This document shows positions 13,917-24,200 of a DNA stretch of 28,249 nt, piece by piece (position 1 is the first letter of the stretch; the number at the start of each line of letters is the position of its first letter). Below the pieces are notes generated by a model. It did no database searches and was not told the DNA's origin. It saw nothing but the letters and a program-made list of their open reading frames with translations. Source of the DNA: UTCHB3 sp964431385 (GTDB lineage Bacteria; Bacteroidota; Ignavibacteria; Ignavibacteriales; Ignavibacteriaceae); the NCBI GenBank assembly GCA_964431385.1, contig CAYSJM010000044.1:1-28249 (forward strand), written 5' to 3'. The translations under genes and the position numbers were made by a program.

Positions 13917-15515
13917 ATGGAAATATATTACTTAATCATTGTATTTGTTCTTTTTATACTGGCTATATCTGATCTTGTATTTGGAGTTGCAAACGATGCG
14001 GTTAATTTTTTAAACTCGGCTATTGGTTCTAAAGTTGCTCCCCGACATATTATTCTCGTGTTTGCGAGTTTGGGAGTCTTGGGTGGAGCTCTTTTTTCAA
14101 GTGGTATGATGGAGGTTGCTCGAAAAGGACTTTTCCATCCTGAAATGTTCAATTTTGCCCAGGTTATGGGGCTTTTTGTTGCTGTAATGTTTACAGATGT
14201 ATTGTTATTAGACCTCTACAACACTTTTGGACTTCCCACCTCAACCACAGTTTCTCTGGTATTTGGACTCCTTGGAGCTGCTCTGGGTACTGCAACCTAC
14301 AATGTTCTCTCCACTTCGGGTAATATGGAAACCGTAATGAGTTTCATCAACACCGATCGGGCTTTTATTATCATAAGCGGGATATTCTTATCCGTGATTA
14401 TCTCATTTAATGTCTCCTTAGTTACACAATACTTTGTTAGAATGATCTTCACATTCGATTACAAACCTCGAATAAAAAAGTATGGTGCCATCTTTGGAGC
14501 AGTTGCCTTTTCACTTATTTCATATTTCTTGTTCTCAAAGGGTTTAAAGGGATCAATTTTTGAACATACAGCCTTTGCCGAATGGGTGTCAAGCCACATG
14601 GCAGAAAGTCTTTTGTACTCTTTCGGAGTTGCCCTGATTCTCTTCTTCATTTTAAATAATCTTCTAAAAATTAATATTTTTAAACCAATTGTAATTCTTG
14701 GCACTTTTGCACTTGCATTTTCATTCGCAGCAAACGATTTGGTAAACTTCATTGGTGTTCCTCTCGCCGGTTTTCAAGCATTTCAAATTGTTTCATTTGA
14801 ATCAGATCCGTCTTTAACGATGATGTCTTCATTGAAAGAGGCTGGTGCCGTACCGTTCCTCATACTTGTATTATCCGGGGTTATAATGATTGTAACGATC
14901 TGGAAATCGAAAAAATCAAACACGGTTACTAAAACAGAGGTTAATTTAGCCAGACAGGGAAAAGGGAAGGAAAAATTCAAAAAGTCCAGCATTGCAAAGA
15001 ATGTTGTAAAATCCACACTATTTATCTTCGATATGGTTAAAACCATATCACCCAATATGTTAACGGCTTGGGTAAATACCAGATTCGATAAATCAAAATA
15101 TCAACCGGAACCGGGACCTGATGGTAAAATGCCTTCGTTCGATCTCATAAGGGCATCTGTAAATCTTGTGGTAGCATCGAGCCTTATTTCATTTGGTACC
15201 TCTCTAAAATTACCACTCTCGACCACATTCGTTACATTTATTGTTGCCATGGGAACCTCACTCGCGGACAGAGCATGGGAACATGATAATGCAGTAAACA
15301 GAGTAAATGGAGTTTTAACCGTTGTAGGTGGCTGGTTTTTAACGGCTGTATTTGCATTGGTTATTTCATTCATTTTTGGTCTTTTGATCTCCGCCGGTGG
15401 TCTTTTAGTGATAATGTTGCTGCTTCTTTTATCAGCATACCTTATCTTCAGAACTCACAAATATCACGGAGAACAAGAGAAGAAAGAATACGAAGCTGAA
15501 GCAAAAACCACATAG
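13917..15515 (+). CDS. pit: PiT-family inorganic phosphate transporter
   Basis: Low-affinity inner-membrane phosphate permease of the PiT family. In characterised members it moves a neutral metal-phosphate complex with protons or sodium. The 532-residue product has the two inverted signature regions: GVANDAVNFLNSAIGSK near residues 23-39 and FAANDLVNFIGVPLAGFQ around Asp274. A variant of the DxxNTFGLPTSTT motif (DLYNTFGLPTSTTVSLVFGLLG) is in the first half, and LKLPLSTTFVTFIVAMGTSLADRAW is in the second. About ten to twelve membrane helices flank a hydrophilic central loop (about residues 325-395). It is followed by a strong intrinsic terminator. No PhoU-like gene is next to it. Proximity to the metal-efflux operon downstream may be coincidental, though PiT permeases can import metals as phosphate complexes. 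Confidence 0.95.
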   Translation: MEIYYLIIVFVLFILAISDLVFGVANDAVNFLNSAIGSKVAPRHIILVFASLGVLGGALFSSGMMEVARKGLFHPEMFNFAQVMGLFVAVMFTDVLLLDLYNTFGLPTSTTVSLVFGLLGAALGTATYNVLSTSGNMETVMSFINTDRAFIIISGIFLSVIISFNVSLVTQYFVRMIFTFDYKPRIKKYGAIFGAVAFSLISYFLFSKGLKGSIFEHTAFAEWVSSHMAESLLYSFGVALILFFILNNLLKINIFKPIVILGTFALAFSFAANDLVNFIGVPLAGFQAFQIVSFESDPSLTMMSSLKEAGAVPFLILVLSGVIMIVTIWKSKKSNTVTKTEVNLARQGKGKEKFKKSSIAKNVVKSTLFIFDMVKTISPNMLTAWVNTRFDKSKYQPEPGPDGKMPSFDLIRASVNLVVASSLISFGTSLKLPLSTTFVTFIVAMGTSLADRAWEHDNAVNRVNGVLTVVGGWFLTAVFALVISFIFGLLISAGGLLVIMLLLLLSAYLIFRTHKYHGEQEKKEYEAEAKTT

Positions 15516-15534
15516 AATAATCAATTATGATCTT

Positions 15535-15566
15535 AAAAAAAACCGCTTGGAAGCGGTTTTTTTTTT
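15535..15566 (+). terminator. Strong intrinsic terminator after the phosphate transporter
   Basis: AACCGCT (15541-15547) pairs with AGCGGTT (15552-15558) around TGGA. It is preceded by an A-run and followed by eight Ts (15559-15566); the A/T runs can extend the stem. It isolates the PiT gene from the metal-efflux operon that begins about 100 bp downstream. Confidence 0.93.
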
Positions 15567-15592
15567 GATTTAACTGCAAAAAATCTTTTAAT

Positions 15593-15620
15593 ATGAACAG
15601 AATTCATTAATTTTGTTCAT
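15593..15620. promoter_or_regulatory. Inverted repeat upstream of the metal-efflux operon (candidate operator)
   Basis: ATGAACA (15593-15599) and TGTTCAT (15614-15620) form a perfect 7-bp inverted repeat with a 14-nt spacer, located in the short region between the PiT terminator and the TolC-like gene. It is well placed to be a repressor or activator site for the operon. No regulator gene is adjacent. The repeat is seen directly; its function is inferred. Confidence 0.4.
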
Positions 15621-15662
15621 GAGATAATAGAAAATTAAAGCGAAACTCTGGAAAATGTGAAA

Positions 15663-16931
15663 ATGAAAAAACTACAGATTATTACTCTTCTAATTCTACT
15701 TTCTGCAAGCCAAATGCGAGCCCAATCACCCGATAAAGTTTCCACTATCGATACGATTACTGTAAAGCGGGCTCTTTATCTTGCTACGAAAAAAAATCCC
15801 CGTCTTCAAAAATTATCTGAAACAATAAATCAGAAAAAAGCTGAGTTGATTGGAAACAGTGGTCTCTCTGATCCAGTCTTTTCATACACCCGTGAAGGAA
15901 TCGGCAATAACAGTTCTGCCGGCTTTGATGAACAAAGAATTGGTATCACACAGGATTTCACCTTTCCTACGGCAACTTCACGAATAACTGATAGAATTCA
16001 GTCTGAAATAGAAGCACTTCAACTTGAATATGAAAATACCTTACTCTTGTTACGAGAAGAAATTAAAAAAAGTTACTCTCAGCTTCAGTATGGCTTGGAA
16101 ATTCTTCATCTTGGCGAAAGTGAATTAGAAATCTCCAAAGGGGTTTTTGAAGCAGTGAAGCTCAAATTTGAGTCGGGAGAAGCGACCAAAATTGAGATGT
16201 TAAAAGCAAAAATTCAAGTTGATGAGGCACAAAACTCAATTAGTGAGGCACAAAATTATCTTCACAAAGCGAGATATACTCTTTTTAATCAGATAGGTCT
16301 TGAGACAGAAAATCAAAAATATACAATCAATTTTCCGGATACACTCTATTATAAAAAGGTGGATATTTTGCAGAGCGACATTCTCTCAACCTTTTATGAG
16401 ATGCCGGGTGTTCGTTCAAAAAAGAAATTGACAGAAGCAGCGGAAAATCAACTATTGGTTGCCAATGCAAGTTATTATCCAAATATTTCTCTTAATCTAT
16501 TTGGTCAGGATTTTGGTTCCGGATTCAAATCGATGGGTTTCGAAGTGGGGCTTTCATTCCCTTTGTGGTACGGTTCAAATCAAAAAAGTCTTGTTGAGAA
16601 TGCCTTGGCATCAAAGAGAATATCAGATCAGAATTACAGGGAAGAGCTTCTTTTAATGAAGAAGGAAGTTGAAATTGCGTGGCACGGTTATGAGGCAGCA
16701 GATGAAAATTTAGGTCGATTTTCGAGTGGAATACTCGCTGATAGTGAACAACTACTCAATCTTACAACCGAAGGTTACAAACTTGGAGAAATTGATTTTT
16801 TGAATCTGCTTGAAGCACGCAGAACCTATTTAACGAGTTCAAAGAGATACTACGATTATCTTTTAGATTATCACTTCAGATTGATTGAACTCGAAAAGTT
16901 TTCCCCCAAAGAATTTTTATACAATGATTAG
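15663..16931 (+). CDS. TolC-family outer-membrane efflux protein (CzcC-like)
   Basis: Outer-membrane channel of a heavy-metal RND efflux complex. The product starts MKKLQIITLLILLSASQMRAQ, a cleavable signal peptide. A GTG two codons earlier (15657) is an alternative start; I prefer the ATG. The mature part (about 400 residues) has the two TolC/OEP repeats with long coiled-coil helices (RLQKLSETINQKKAELIGNSG, KSYSQLQYGLEILHLGESEL, EAENQLLVANASYYPNISLN). The segment FGSGFKSMGFEVGLSFPLWYG is the beta-barrel entry, and EIDFLNLLEARRTYLTSSKRYYDYLLDYH is a typical C-terminal helix. The sequence style is that of CzcC/CusC rather than drug-efflux TolC. It is first in a three-gene operon with the adaptor (13 nt after its stop) and the CzcA-like pump. 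Confidence 0.92.
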   Translation: MKKLQIITLLILLSASQMRAQSPDKVSTIDTITVKRALYLATKKNPRLQKLSETINQKKAELIGNSGLSDPVFSYTREGIGNNSSAGFDEQRIGITQDFTFPTATSRITDRIQSEIEALQLEYENTLLLLREEIKKSYSQLQYGLEILHLGESELEISKGVFEAVKLKFESGEATKIEMLKAKIQVDEAQNSISEAQNYLHKARYTLFNQIGLETENQKYTINFPDTLYYKKVDILQSDILSTFYEMPGVRSKKKLTEAAENQLLVANASYYPNISLNLFGQDFGSGFKSMGFEVGLSFPLWYGSNQKSLVENALASKRISDQNYREELLLMKKEVEIAWHGYEAADENLGRFSSGILADSEQLLNLTTEGYKLGEIDFLNLLEARRTYLTSSKRYYDYLLDYHFRLIELEKFSPKEFLYND

Positions 16932-16944
16932 CACCAGGTTTAAC

Positions 16945-18114
16945 ATGAAATATTATTTACAATTGATTGCAGGTCTTGTTTTTCTTCCACTTTTTCTGGC
17001 GGGTTGTGGTGAGGATCCTAAACCAAAAACAAAAGATCCAAAAAAGGATGTTGCAAAAAAATATCAAGAAATAACTCTGACTAAAGAACAGGCATCTATA
17101 TTAAAAATTAAGCTCTTAAAAATAGAAAAGAAATCGTTAGATTATTCTCTTGTACTGGCATCAACGGTAGTGCCGGCTCCAACAAACATTGCAAAGGTTA
17201 GTGCTCCAATTAGTGGCAGGTTGATAAAGATTTATAAAAACGAAGGTGACAGAGTCAGACAAGGGGAAGTGGTGTGTGAGATTGAGAGTTTGGAATTTGC
17301 AGATCTTATCGCAGATTTGGTAAAGGCGAAATCGGAATTGAACTACCAATCAAATCGCCTGGATAGAAACCAACAATTAAAAGAAAAAGGGATCAGCACT
17401 GAAAGCAGACTTGAGGAAGTAAGAGCTGAATATGAGAGAGCCGTTGCCGCCCTTGCAGCCGCGAAAGCCCGTTTGAGATCGGTTGGAGTGCCGGAAAATC
17501 AGATAGAATCATTTAATTCATCAAATATTAAAGATCCAGTTCTCAAAATATTCAGTCCTATGTCAGGTCTGGTGAATGAAGATATGATCGATCCAGGGCA
17601 AGCAGTTACCGCATACCAAAATATGATGACAATAGTAAATTTGAGCAAAGTTCAGATTCGTGGCTTTGTTTCACCCGAAGACCTTAAACTTGTAAACACT
17701 GGTGACAGATTTACTGCATTTTCAAAGGATAACCCTGATCAGTTCATATCGGGTACAATTGGCAGTATCAATCCATCGTTAGATGAAGTGAACAAAGCAA
17801 TTACCGTTAACTCGACGGTTGCCACTAAAAATGAATGGCCAAAACCGGGACAAATATTGCGGATGGAGATTTCTACCGGTACCGAAGAACCCGTTATTGC
17901 AATCCCTTTAGATGCAATTATCTATCAAGGTGATGTACCCTATGTTTTTGTAAAGAAAAACGAAAACACTTTCATTTTAAGACCTGTAAGACTTGAAAAA
18001 TCTACAGAGAAGAGTGCCATAATAAAAGAAGGTTTGGTTTCCGGGGAAGAGATTGCCACGAGCAATGTATTCGATCTGAAGGCACTCTCAAAATCGAATG
18101 AAGGTGGGGAATAA
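16945..18114 (+). CDS. RND periplasmic adaptor (CzcB/CusB-like lipoprotein)
   Basis: Membrane-fusion protein linking the inner-membrane pump to the outer-membrane channel. In-frame starts exist upstream (16885, 16924), but the ATG at 16945 gives a clean lipoprotein signal MKYYLQLIAGLVFLPLFLAGC (lipidation at Cys21) and has AGG just upstream, so I use it (389 residues). After a Lys/Asp/Pro-rich linker come the barrel-sandwich half-motif (APISGRLIKIYKNEGDRVRQGE) and an alpha-hairpin with DRNQQLKEKGISTESRLEEVRAEY. The second half-motif (KIFSPMSGLVNEDMIDPGQAV), a beta-barrel domain and a membrane-proximal domain (VIAIPLDAIIYQGDVPYVFV) complete it. There is no His/Met-rich metal-binding N terminus of the CusB kind. 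It is four nt upstream of the pump gene, implying translational coupling. Confidence 0.93.
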   Translation: MKYYLQLIAGLVFLPLFLAGCGEDPKPKTKDPKKDVAKKYQEITLTKEQASILKIKLLKIEKKSLDYSLVLASTVVPAPTNIAKVSAPISGRLIKIYKNEGDRVRQGEVVCEIESLEFADLIADLVKAKSELNYQSNRLDRNQQLKEKGISTESRLEEVRAEYERAVAALAAAKARLRSVGVPENQIESFNSSNIKDPVLKIFSPMSGLVNEDMIDPGQAVTAYQNMMTIVNLSKVQIRGFVSPEDLKLVNTGDRFTAFSKDNPDQFISGTIGSINPSLDEVNKAITVNSTVATKNEWPKPGQILRMEISTGTEEPVIAIPLDAIIYQGDVPYVFVKKNENTFILRPVRLEKSTEKSAIIKEGLVSGEEIATSNVFDLKALSKSNEGGE

Positions 18115-18118
18115 TCCG

Positions 18119-21100
18119 ATGTTAAAAGGAATTATTGATTTTAGTCTTAGGCAAAAAGTAGTTGCTCTAAGTTTGATGATACTCATGGCGTTTGGTGGAT
18201 ATTATTCACTGACCGAGTTACCCATAAACTCATTGCCGGATGTAACTCCTGTTCAGGTTCTTGTGATCACGAAATCGGGGAGATATTCACCTTACGATGT
18301 TGAAAAACTTGTGAGTTATCCAATTGAAACATCGATGAATGGTTTGCCGGGGGTAAAACAGGTAAGATCTATTTCTCAGTTTGGTCTTTCTGCGGTAATC
18401 ATCGAATTTGATGAGGATCAGGATATCTACTTTGCAAGGCAGATGGTATCCCAGCGGCTGCAAAGCGTTCAAGATCAACTCCCACCCGGGGTATCAACCC
18501 CAAATCTTGGTCCCATTTCAACTGCCCTTGGTGAAATATACCAATATGTTGTTCGCGGAGAAAAATATTCGCTGACTGACCTAAGAACCATTCAGGACTG
18601 GTTGATTATGCCACAGTTGAAAACCGTGAAAGGAGTTACAGAAATAAACTCTTTTGGTGGTTTTGTGAAACAATATGAGGTGGTGGTTTCTCCCGGTAAA
18701 CTGAGGGCATTTGACCTCGGATTTAAGGATTTGCTCGATGCGATCGAACGAAATAATAGCGTTTCAGGTGGCAACTATCTCGAGCACAACAGAGAGCAAT
18801 ATATTGTAAGAGGTTTTGGTCAAATAAAAAATGCAAATGATATTTCGCAAATAATCGTCAAGAAATTCGAGAATAGATCAATCTCGATTGGTGATGTAGC
18901 TGATGTGAGGATTACCGAACAACTCCGGCAAGGAGGTGTAACTCAAGATGGAAAGGGAGAAGTGGTCACCGGAATTGTGATGATGCTTAGAGGTGGAAAC
19001 GGCAGGGAGGTGATTGCTGATATTGATGCCAAGATTAACTCAATTAATGAAAACTTGCCCGAAGGCGTGACAATTGAGAAATTTTATGACCAATCAGATC
19101 TTGTTGACAGAACAACTTCAACCATCCAAACGAATTTGCTCGAAGGTGGCTTTTTTGTAATCGCCGTACTTCTACTGCTTCTCGGAGAAATTAAAGGAGC
19201 ATTGATTGTTGCTTCCGTAATCCCGTTTTCAATGCTTTTTGCTTTTATTGGAATGAGGGAGTTTGGTCTTGCTGCAAATCTCATGAGTCTTGGTGCAATC
19301 GATTTTGGAATGGTTGTGGATGGTTCGGTAGTGATGGTTGAAAACATTGTCACCAAATTACAGGGAAGTAAGGCAGAGGATAAAGACAAAATAATCAGGG
19401 AAGCTGCTCACGAAGTTGCTCGACCGATCTTCTTCGGGGTACTGATTATTTTGATGGTTTATGTACCCATTGCAACATTTTCAGGTATTGAAGGGATACT
19501 TTTCCGTCCAATGGCAATCACCGTTGCAACCGCCGTATTTGGATCGTTAATTCTCGCGTTGGTTTATGTTCCTGCTCTCTCTGCGATAGTTTTCAGAAAA
19601 GGGGTAAAAATTCGGAAAAACTATCTGATAGATTGGTTAAAACCGATTTATACGAAGCAATTAGAGCTACATCTCGACAAAAAGTCACTGGTTTTAGGTG
19701 TATCTACACTTATAATTTTCGGGTCACTTGCTACACTTCCATTTCTTGGGACAGAGTTTTTACCAGAGCTTGATGAAGGTTCTATTTTGATTGAAGAAGT
19801 CAGGTTGCCGAGTGTAACATTGAAAGAGTCGATGGACAGGGCAAATGAATTGGGTAAGTTTATTATGTCTAATATCCCTGAAGTGAAAACAGTGGTTCCA
19901 AAAACCGGCAGATCTGATCTCGCTAACGATTGGATGGGTGTGCATCAGACTGATGTTTGGGTGATTCTAAAACCAACTTCTGAATGGCGAGATGGCATGA
20001 CAAAAGAAAAAATTCAAGAGGAAATAAAACCATTTTTAGACAAAGAACCCGGTCTCTCTTATAATTTCACCCAACCGATAGCAATGAGAGTTGACGAACT
20101 TACTTCCGGTGTAAAATCCGATCTTGCGGTAAAAATATACGGCGACGATTTAGAAAAACTCTCCTTGATTGCCGAAAATATCTCGAAAGAGGTGGCTTCG
20201 ATTGAAGGAACAGATAACTATTTCATAGAAAAACCTTCCGGTCAACCTTATCTGACGATCGAGATTGATAGAGAAGCGATCTCTAAATATGGATTAAATG
20301 TTGACGATGTTCAGCAGGTAATTGAGACCGGAATCGGAGGAAACACAGCCGGCACTGTATATGAAGGACAAAAACGATTTGACATTGTGGTAAGGTTAAG
20401 AGAAGATTTTCGCAGGTCCTTTGATGATATCTCGAATATTCCTGTACAAATTTCTTCCGGTGGAAATATCCCGTTAAGAGAAGTCGCTAAAATATCTACT
20501 CAAGAAGGTCCAAGAGAGATTGCACGCGAAAATGGATGGAGGAGAGTAATTGTAGGGATTAATCTTGCAGGCAGAGATATCGGATCGTATGTAGCTGATC
20601 TACAGTCAAGAATCTCTACAAATATCGAGGTGCCCTCGGGTTATTTTGTCCAGTACGGTGGTTCATTTGAAGACCAGCAAAGAGCCATGAAGCACCTTTA
20701 TATTGTGGTACCTTTGGCTATTTTTATCATTCTTGGTTTATTATATCTGATGTTTGGAAAGTTCGTTTACGCAGGATTAATATTTCTCAACCTTCCATAC
20801 GCACTCTCCGGTGGAATTCTTTTACTGCTCGCCAGAGGGTTATATCTTTCAATATCTGCCAGCATCGGATTTGTAGCCCTGTTTGGTGTCGCAGTTTTGA
20901 ATGGAATAGTCTTGTTGGAACATCTTAATCATGTCAGAGATAAAGTTTCAGACTTAAGAAAAGCTGTTGTTGAAGGAACTGCTGACAGATTAAGACCGGT
21001 GCTTATGACTGCACTTGTGGCAAGTTTTGGTTTTATTCCGATGGCGTTTAACACAGGACCCGGTTCTGAAGTGCAGCGACCTTTGGCAACAGTAGTAATC

Positions 21101-21229
21101 GGTGGACTTATAACATCTACTCTCGCAACTCTGATGTTGCTGCCGGTAATCTATTTTATAGTTGAGAATAGAAGGAAAAAGAGGGAGGCGGGGCTAAACG
21201 CACCAGTTCCTGATATAACTGAAGATTAG
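18119..21229 (+). CDS. Heavy-metal RND efflux pump (CzcA-like, HME family)
   Basis: Proton-driven inner-membrane pump that exports metal ions from periplasm or cytosol through the adaptor and TolC-like channel. Start ATG 18119 follows GGTGGGGA and begins MLKGIIDFSLRQKVVALSLM; the length is 1036 residues, normal for the family. In the fourth membrane helix DFGMVVDGSVVMVEN gives Asp395, Asp401 and Glu408, spaced exactly like Asp402, Asp408 and Glu415 of Cupriavidus CzcA. The DFGxxxDG form is that of divalent-cation pumps (Zn/Co/Cd or Co/Ni) and differs from the Cu/Ag pumps, so copper is less likely. The periplasmic loops include LPDVTPVQVLVITKSG, the HME-typical substitute for 'YPGAS'. The operon contains no metal-responsive regulator. 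It ends at a terminator shared with the convergent drug pump. Confidence 0.95.
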   Translation: MLKGIIDFSLRQKVVALSLMILMAFGGYYSLTELPINSLPDVTPVQVLVITKSGRYSPYDVEKLVSYPIETSMNGLPGVKQVRSISQFGLSAVIIEFDEDQDIYFARQMVSQRLQSVQDQLPPGVSTPNLGPISTALGEIYQYVVRGEKYSLTDLRTIQDWLIMPQLKTVKGVTEINSFGGFVKQYEVVVSPGKLRAFDLGFKDLLDAIERNNSVSGGNYLEHNREQYIVRGFGQIKNANDISQIIVKKFENRSISIGDVADVRITEQLRQGGVTQDGKGEVVTGIVMMLRGGNGREVIADIDAKINSINENLPEGVTIEKFYDQSDLVDRTTSTIQTNLLEGGFFVIAVLLLLLGEIKGALIVASVIPFSMLFAFIGMREFGLAANLMSLGAIDFGMVVDGSVVMVENIVTKLQGSKAEDKDKIIREAAHEVARPIFFGVLIILMVYVPIATFSGIEGILFRPMAITVATAVFGSLILALVYVPALSAIVFRKGVKIRKNYLIDWLKPIYTKQLELHLDKKSLVLGVSTLIIFGSLATLPFLGTEFLPELDEGSILIEEVRLPSVTLKESMDRANELGKFIMSNIPEVKTVVPKTGRSDLANDWMGVHQTDVWVILKPTSEWRDGMTKEKIQEEIKPFLDKEPGLSYNFTQPIAMRVDELTSGVKSDLAVKIYGDDLEKLSLIAENISKEVASIEGTDNYFIEKPSGQPYLTIEIDREAISKYGLNVDDVQQVIETGIGGNTAGTVYEGQKRFDIVVRLREDFRRSFDDISNIPVQISSGGNIPLREVAKISTQEGPREIARENGWRRVIVGINLAGRDIGSYVADLQSRISTNIEVPSGYFVQYGGSFEDQQRAMKHLYIVVPLAIFIILGLLYLMFGKFVYAGLIFLNLPYALSGGILLLLARGLYLSISASIGFVALFGVAVLNGIVLLEHLNHVRDKVSDLRKAVVEGTADRLRPVLMTALVASFGFIPMAFNTGPGSEVQRPLATVVIGGLITSTLATLMLLPVIYFIVENRRKKREAGLNAPVPDITED

Positions 21230-21240
21230 TTGATAAAAAA

Positions 21241-21268
21241 AGAGGCTGCCCCGTTTGAGACAGCCTCT
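21241..21268. terminator. Bidirectional intrinsic terminator between the two RND pump genes
   Basis: AGAGGCTG (21241-21248) pairs with CAGCCTCT (21261-21268) over a 12-nt loop that can pair further. An A-run precedes it and a T-rich stretch follows. It occupies the 47 bp between the convergent pumps, so it can stop both transcripts. Confidence 0.88.
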
Positions 21269-21276
21269 ATTATTCT

Positions 21277-24200
21277 TTAAGAAACGGCTTTTCTTCGATT
21301 TAACAGATTTTTAATCCTGATCCCTGTATTGTCAACCAATTCGTAAACTACAGGTACGAGTACAAGCGTAAGAAGTAGCGAACTCGAAAGTCCACCAACA
21401 ATTCCCCACGCAAGACCCGATTTCCATTCTGATCCATCACTCGCAGACATGGCAATAGGCATCATACCCATAATCATCGTAAGTGTTGTCATCACGATCG
21501 GTCTCAGTCTTGATCTTCCTGCCTCAATGAGTGCCTCTCGCGACGAAACTCCTTGTTCAAGTTTCATTTGGCTGGCTCTGTCCACGAGCAGGATGGCGTT
21601 TTTTGCCACCAAACCAACAAGCATTACAATTCCGAGCATTGAAAAGATTGAAAGAGCTTTCATTGTCATTGCCAAGGCAAGAAGGGCTCCAACCATTGCC
21701 ACAGGGATTGAAAAAAGTACCACAAACGGATAAATCCAGTTATCGTAAAGAGCAACCATTATAAGATACACAAAGAGAATAGCGGCTGTCAGGGCGAGAA
21801 ACATGCTGGAAAATGATTCTCCCTGCATCTTTATATCTCCCATGTACTTAAAAGTAACGCCGGAAGGGAATGTTACTTTTGCTCTCGCTATGTCGATATC
21901 CTGGGCTATCGAACCGGTTGGTCTTCCAACAGCCTGAGAATAAACATACAAAGCATTACTACGATCTGTTCTCGTTAATTTAGAGGGACCTGTAGTCGAT
22001 TCCAAAGTTGCAAACTGGCTAAGTTTTACTTGTTTCCCCGTTTTGCTGGTAAAAACAAGCTCCTCCAAAGATGAGGTTTTATTACGGGATGATTCATCAA
22101 GCATGATTCTCAGATCAAATTCATTACGACCATCCCGGAATTTGGTCTCGTTGTCACCTGTGAATGCGATTCTCAGCGACTGACCTACTTCCGCAAGAGT
22201 CAATCCGTAACTTGCCATAAGTCTTCTGTCAACTTTAATTGAGATTTCTTTTTTGCCCTGCTCGGAAGAGAGTCTCACATCCGCTGTACCGGGTACTTTC
22301 TTAATTATCTCGGCAAGTTTTTCTGCGGCAACTCTAACGCTATCAAGATTTGCACCGGATGCAACCAGCATAATTGGAGTCTGATTAGCAGTACCAAAGA
22401 TACCAATCGGATTTACCCGAACCTTTAGTCCCGGCATTGCATTCAATTTTTGTCTAATTTCTTCACTAACTTCATCAGTCGATCTTTTTCTCTCCTTTCG
22501 AGGATAAAGCGTAACATCTATTGAAGCAGTGTTGTTCGAACTTTGTCCTAACATTCCTTCTGAAGCCACACCGGCAGTTGTGTTAACTCTCTTAACTTCA
22601 GGGATATCGGCAATTATCTTCTCGATCTCCATCGACTTGAAGTTTGTTTCTTTAATATTGGTTGATGCAGGCATCTCAATTACAACAGTGAATTCACCTC
22701 TGTCTGCTACGGTCATAAATTCAGCACCGATGAAACCAAACGGTACCAGACTTAATGAGCCAATGAGCAAAACGGTGGTAACAAGGAATACAGTCTTTTT
22801 ATGGTTAAGACCCCACTTCAACAAGAAAATGTAATCTTCTGTTAACTTTTTGAATATTCGCTCAAAGCCATTAACAAATCTTCCCAGCACAGTCGTCTCA
22901 GAAAATTTTTCGATATTTGAAAATCGTGAAGCGAGCATCGGTGTTATGGTAAATGAAACGATAAGACTCATCAGAGTAGAAACAACCACCACGAGTGAAA
23001 ACTGCCTTAAAATATTACCAACTATTCCGGTAACGAGTGCCAATGGTAAAAACACTGCCACATCCACCAGCGTGATTGAAAGGGCTGCAAACCCTATTTC
23101 ATTTCTTCCTTTTAGTGCCGCAACCTTTCGGTCGGCACCCTTTTCAAGATGGTGGTAAATATTCTCCAAAACCACAATGGAATCATCTACCAGAATACCC
23201 ACAACAAGTGACAGAGCCAACAATGTCATCAGATTAAGTGTAAACCCGAAGGCATAAATCGCAATAAATGTCGAGATAAGTGAAGAGGGGATAGCGATAA
23301 GCACGATAACCGAGTTTCTGAACGAATGTAGAAACAGGAGCATAACAAGTGCTACAAGAACAACTGCGATCGCCAAATCTTCTTTTACGGCATCTGCTGC
23401 GGCAATTGTAAAGAGTGAACCATCTTGAGCAATATCAAATTTTAAGTTGAGATTTGCATATTGTTTTTCTAATTCAATCAGGGTTTGTTTACTTTGGTGT
23501 GCCACTTCAACCGCGTTAGCATCAGATTGTTTTTGAATCAATACACCAACCGAAGGAACGCCATTTATTCGGGATTGCTGCGTAAACTCTTTGGTACCGT
23601 CAACAACTTCAGCTACATCCCTTAGCATCACATCTGAACCATTAAAGTTCCGGACGATTACGAGATTTCTTAAGTCATCAATGTTATTGAACTTTCCGGA
23701 GATTCGTACCACATATTGGGCATCCGCATCTTTAATTGCTCCTGCGGGGAAATCAAGATTTGATGCTCTGATGATTTGTGTAACAACACCGATTGAAAGG
23801 TTGTAACTTTTAAGTTTCTTCTCATTAAGAAGAATTTGAATCTCCCTCTCTTCACCCCCAACGAACGAAATCTGGGCTACACCTTTCACTTGTGCAAGTT
23901 CAGGTTTCACAAAATCATTCAAGAAGGTTCTAAATTCATTAGGAGGAAGGTTACTCGTGGTGCCAATTCTTAAAATTGGAATTTCATCAAGAGCAATTTT
24001 TAACAAAGTTGGAGGATCGATTCCGTCAGGTAGTTTTGCGACAATCTGGTTAACACGCCTCTGAGCATCTTGTAAAGCCAGATCGATATTAGCCGATTGG
24101 TTAAATTCAACCGTAATAAGAGAAACATTTTCAGAGGAGGTTGCATTAACAGTCGAGACCTGATCTTGACCTGAAACCGCATCTTCAATAATTTTAGTTA

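Noticed and set aside
18119..21229. Copper/silver pump CusA
   Set aside because: The TM4 motif is DFGxxxDG, typical of divalent-metal pumps, and the adaptor lacks a Met/His-rich metal-binding N terminus.
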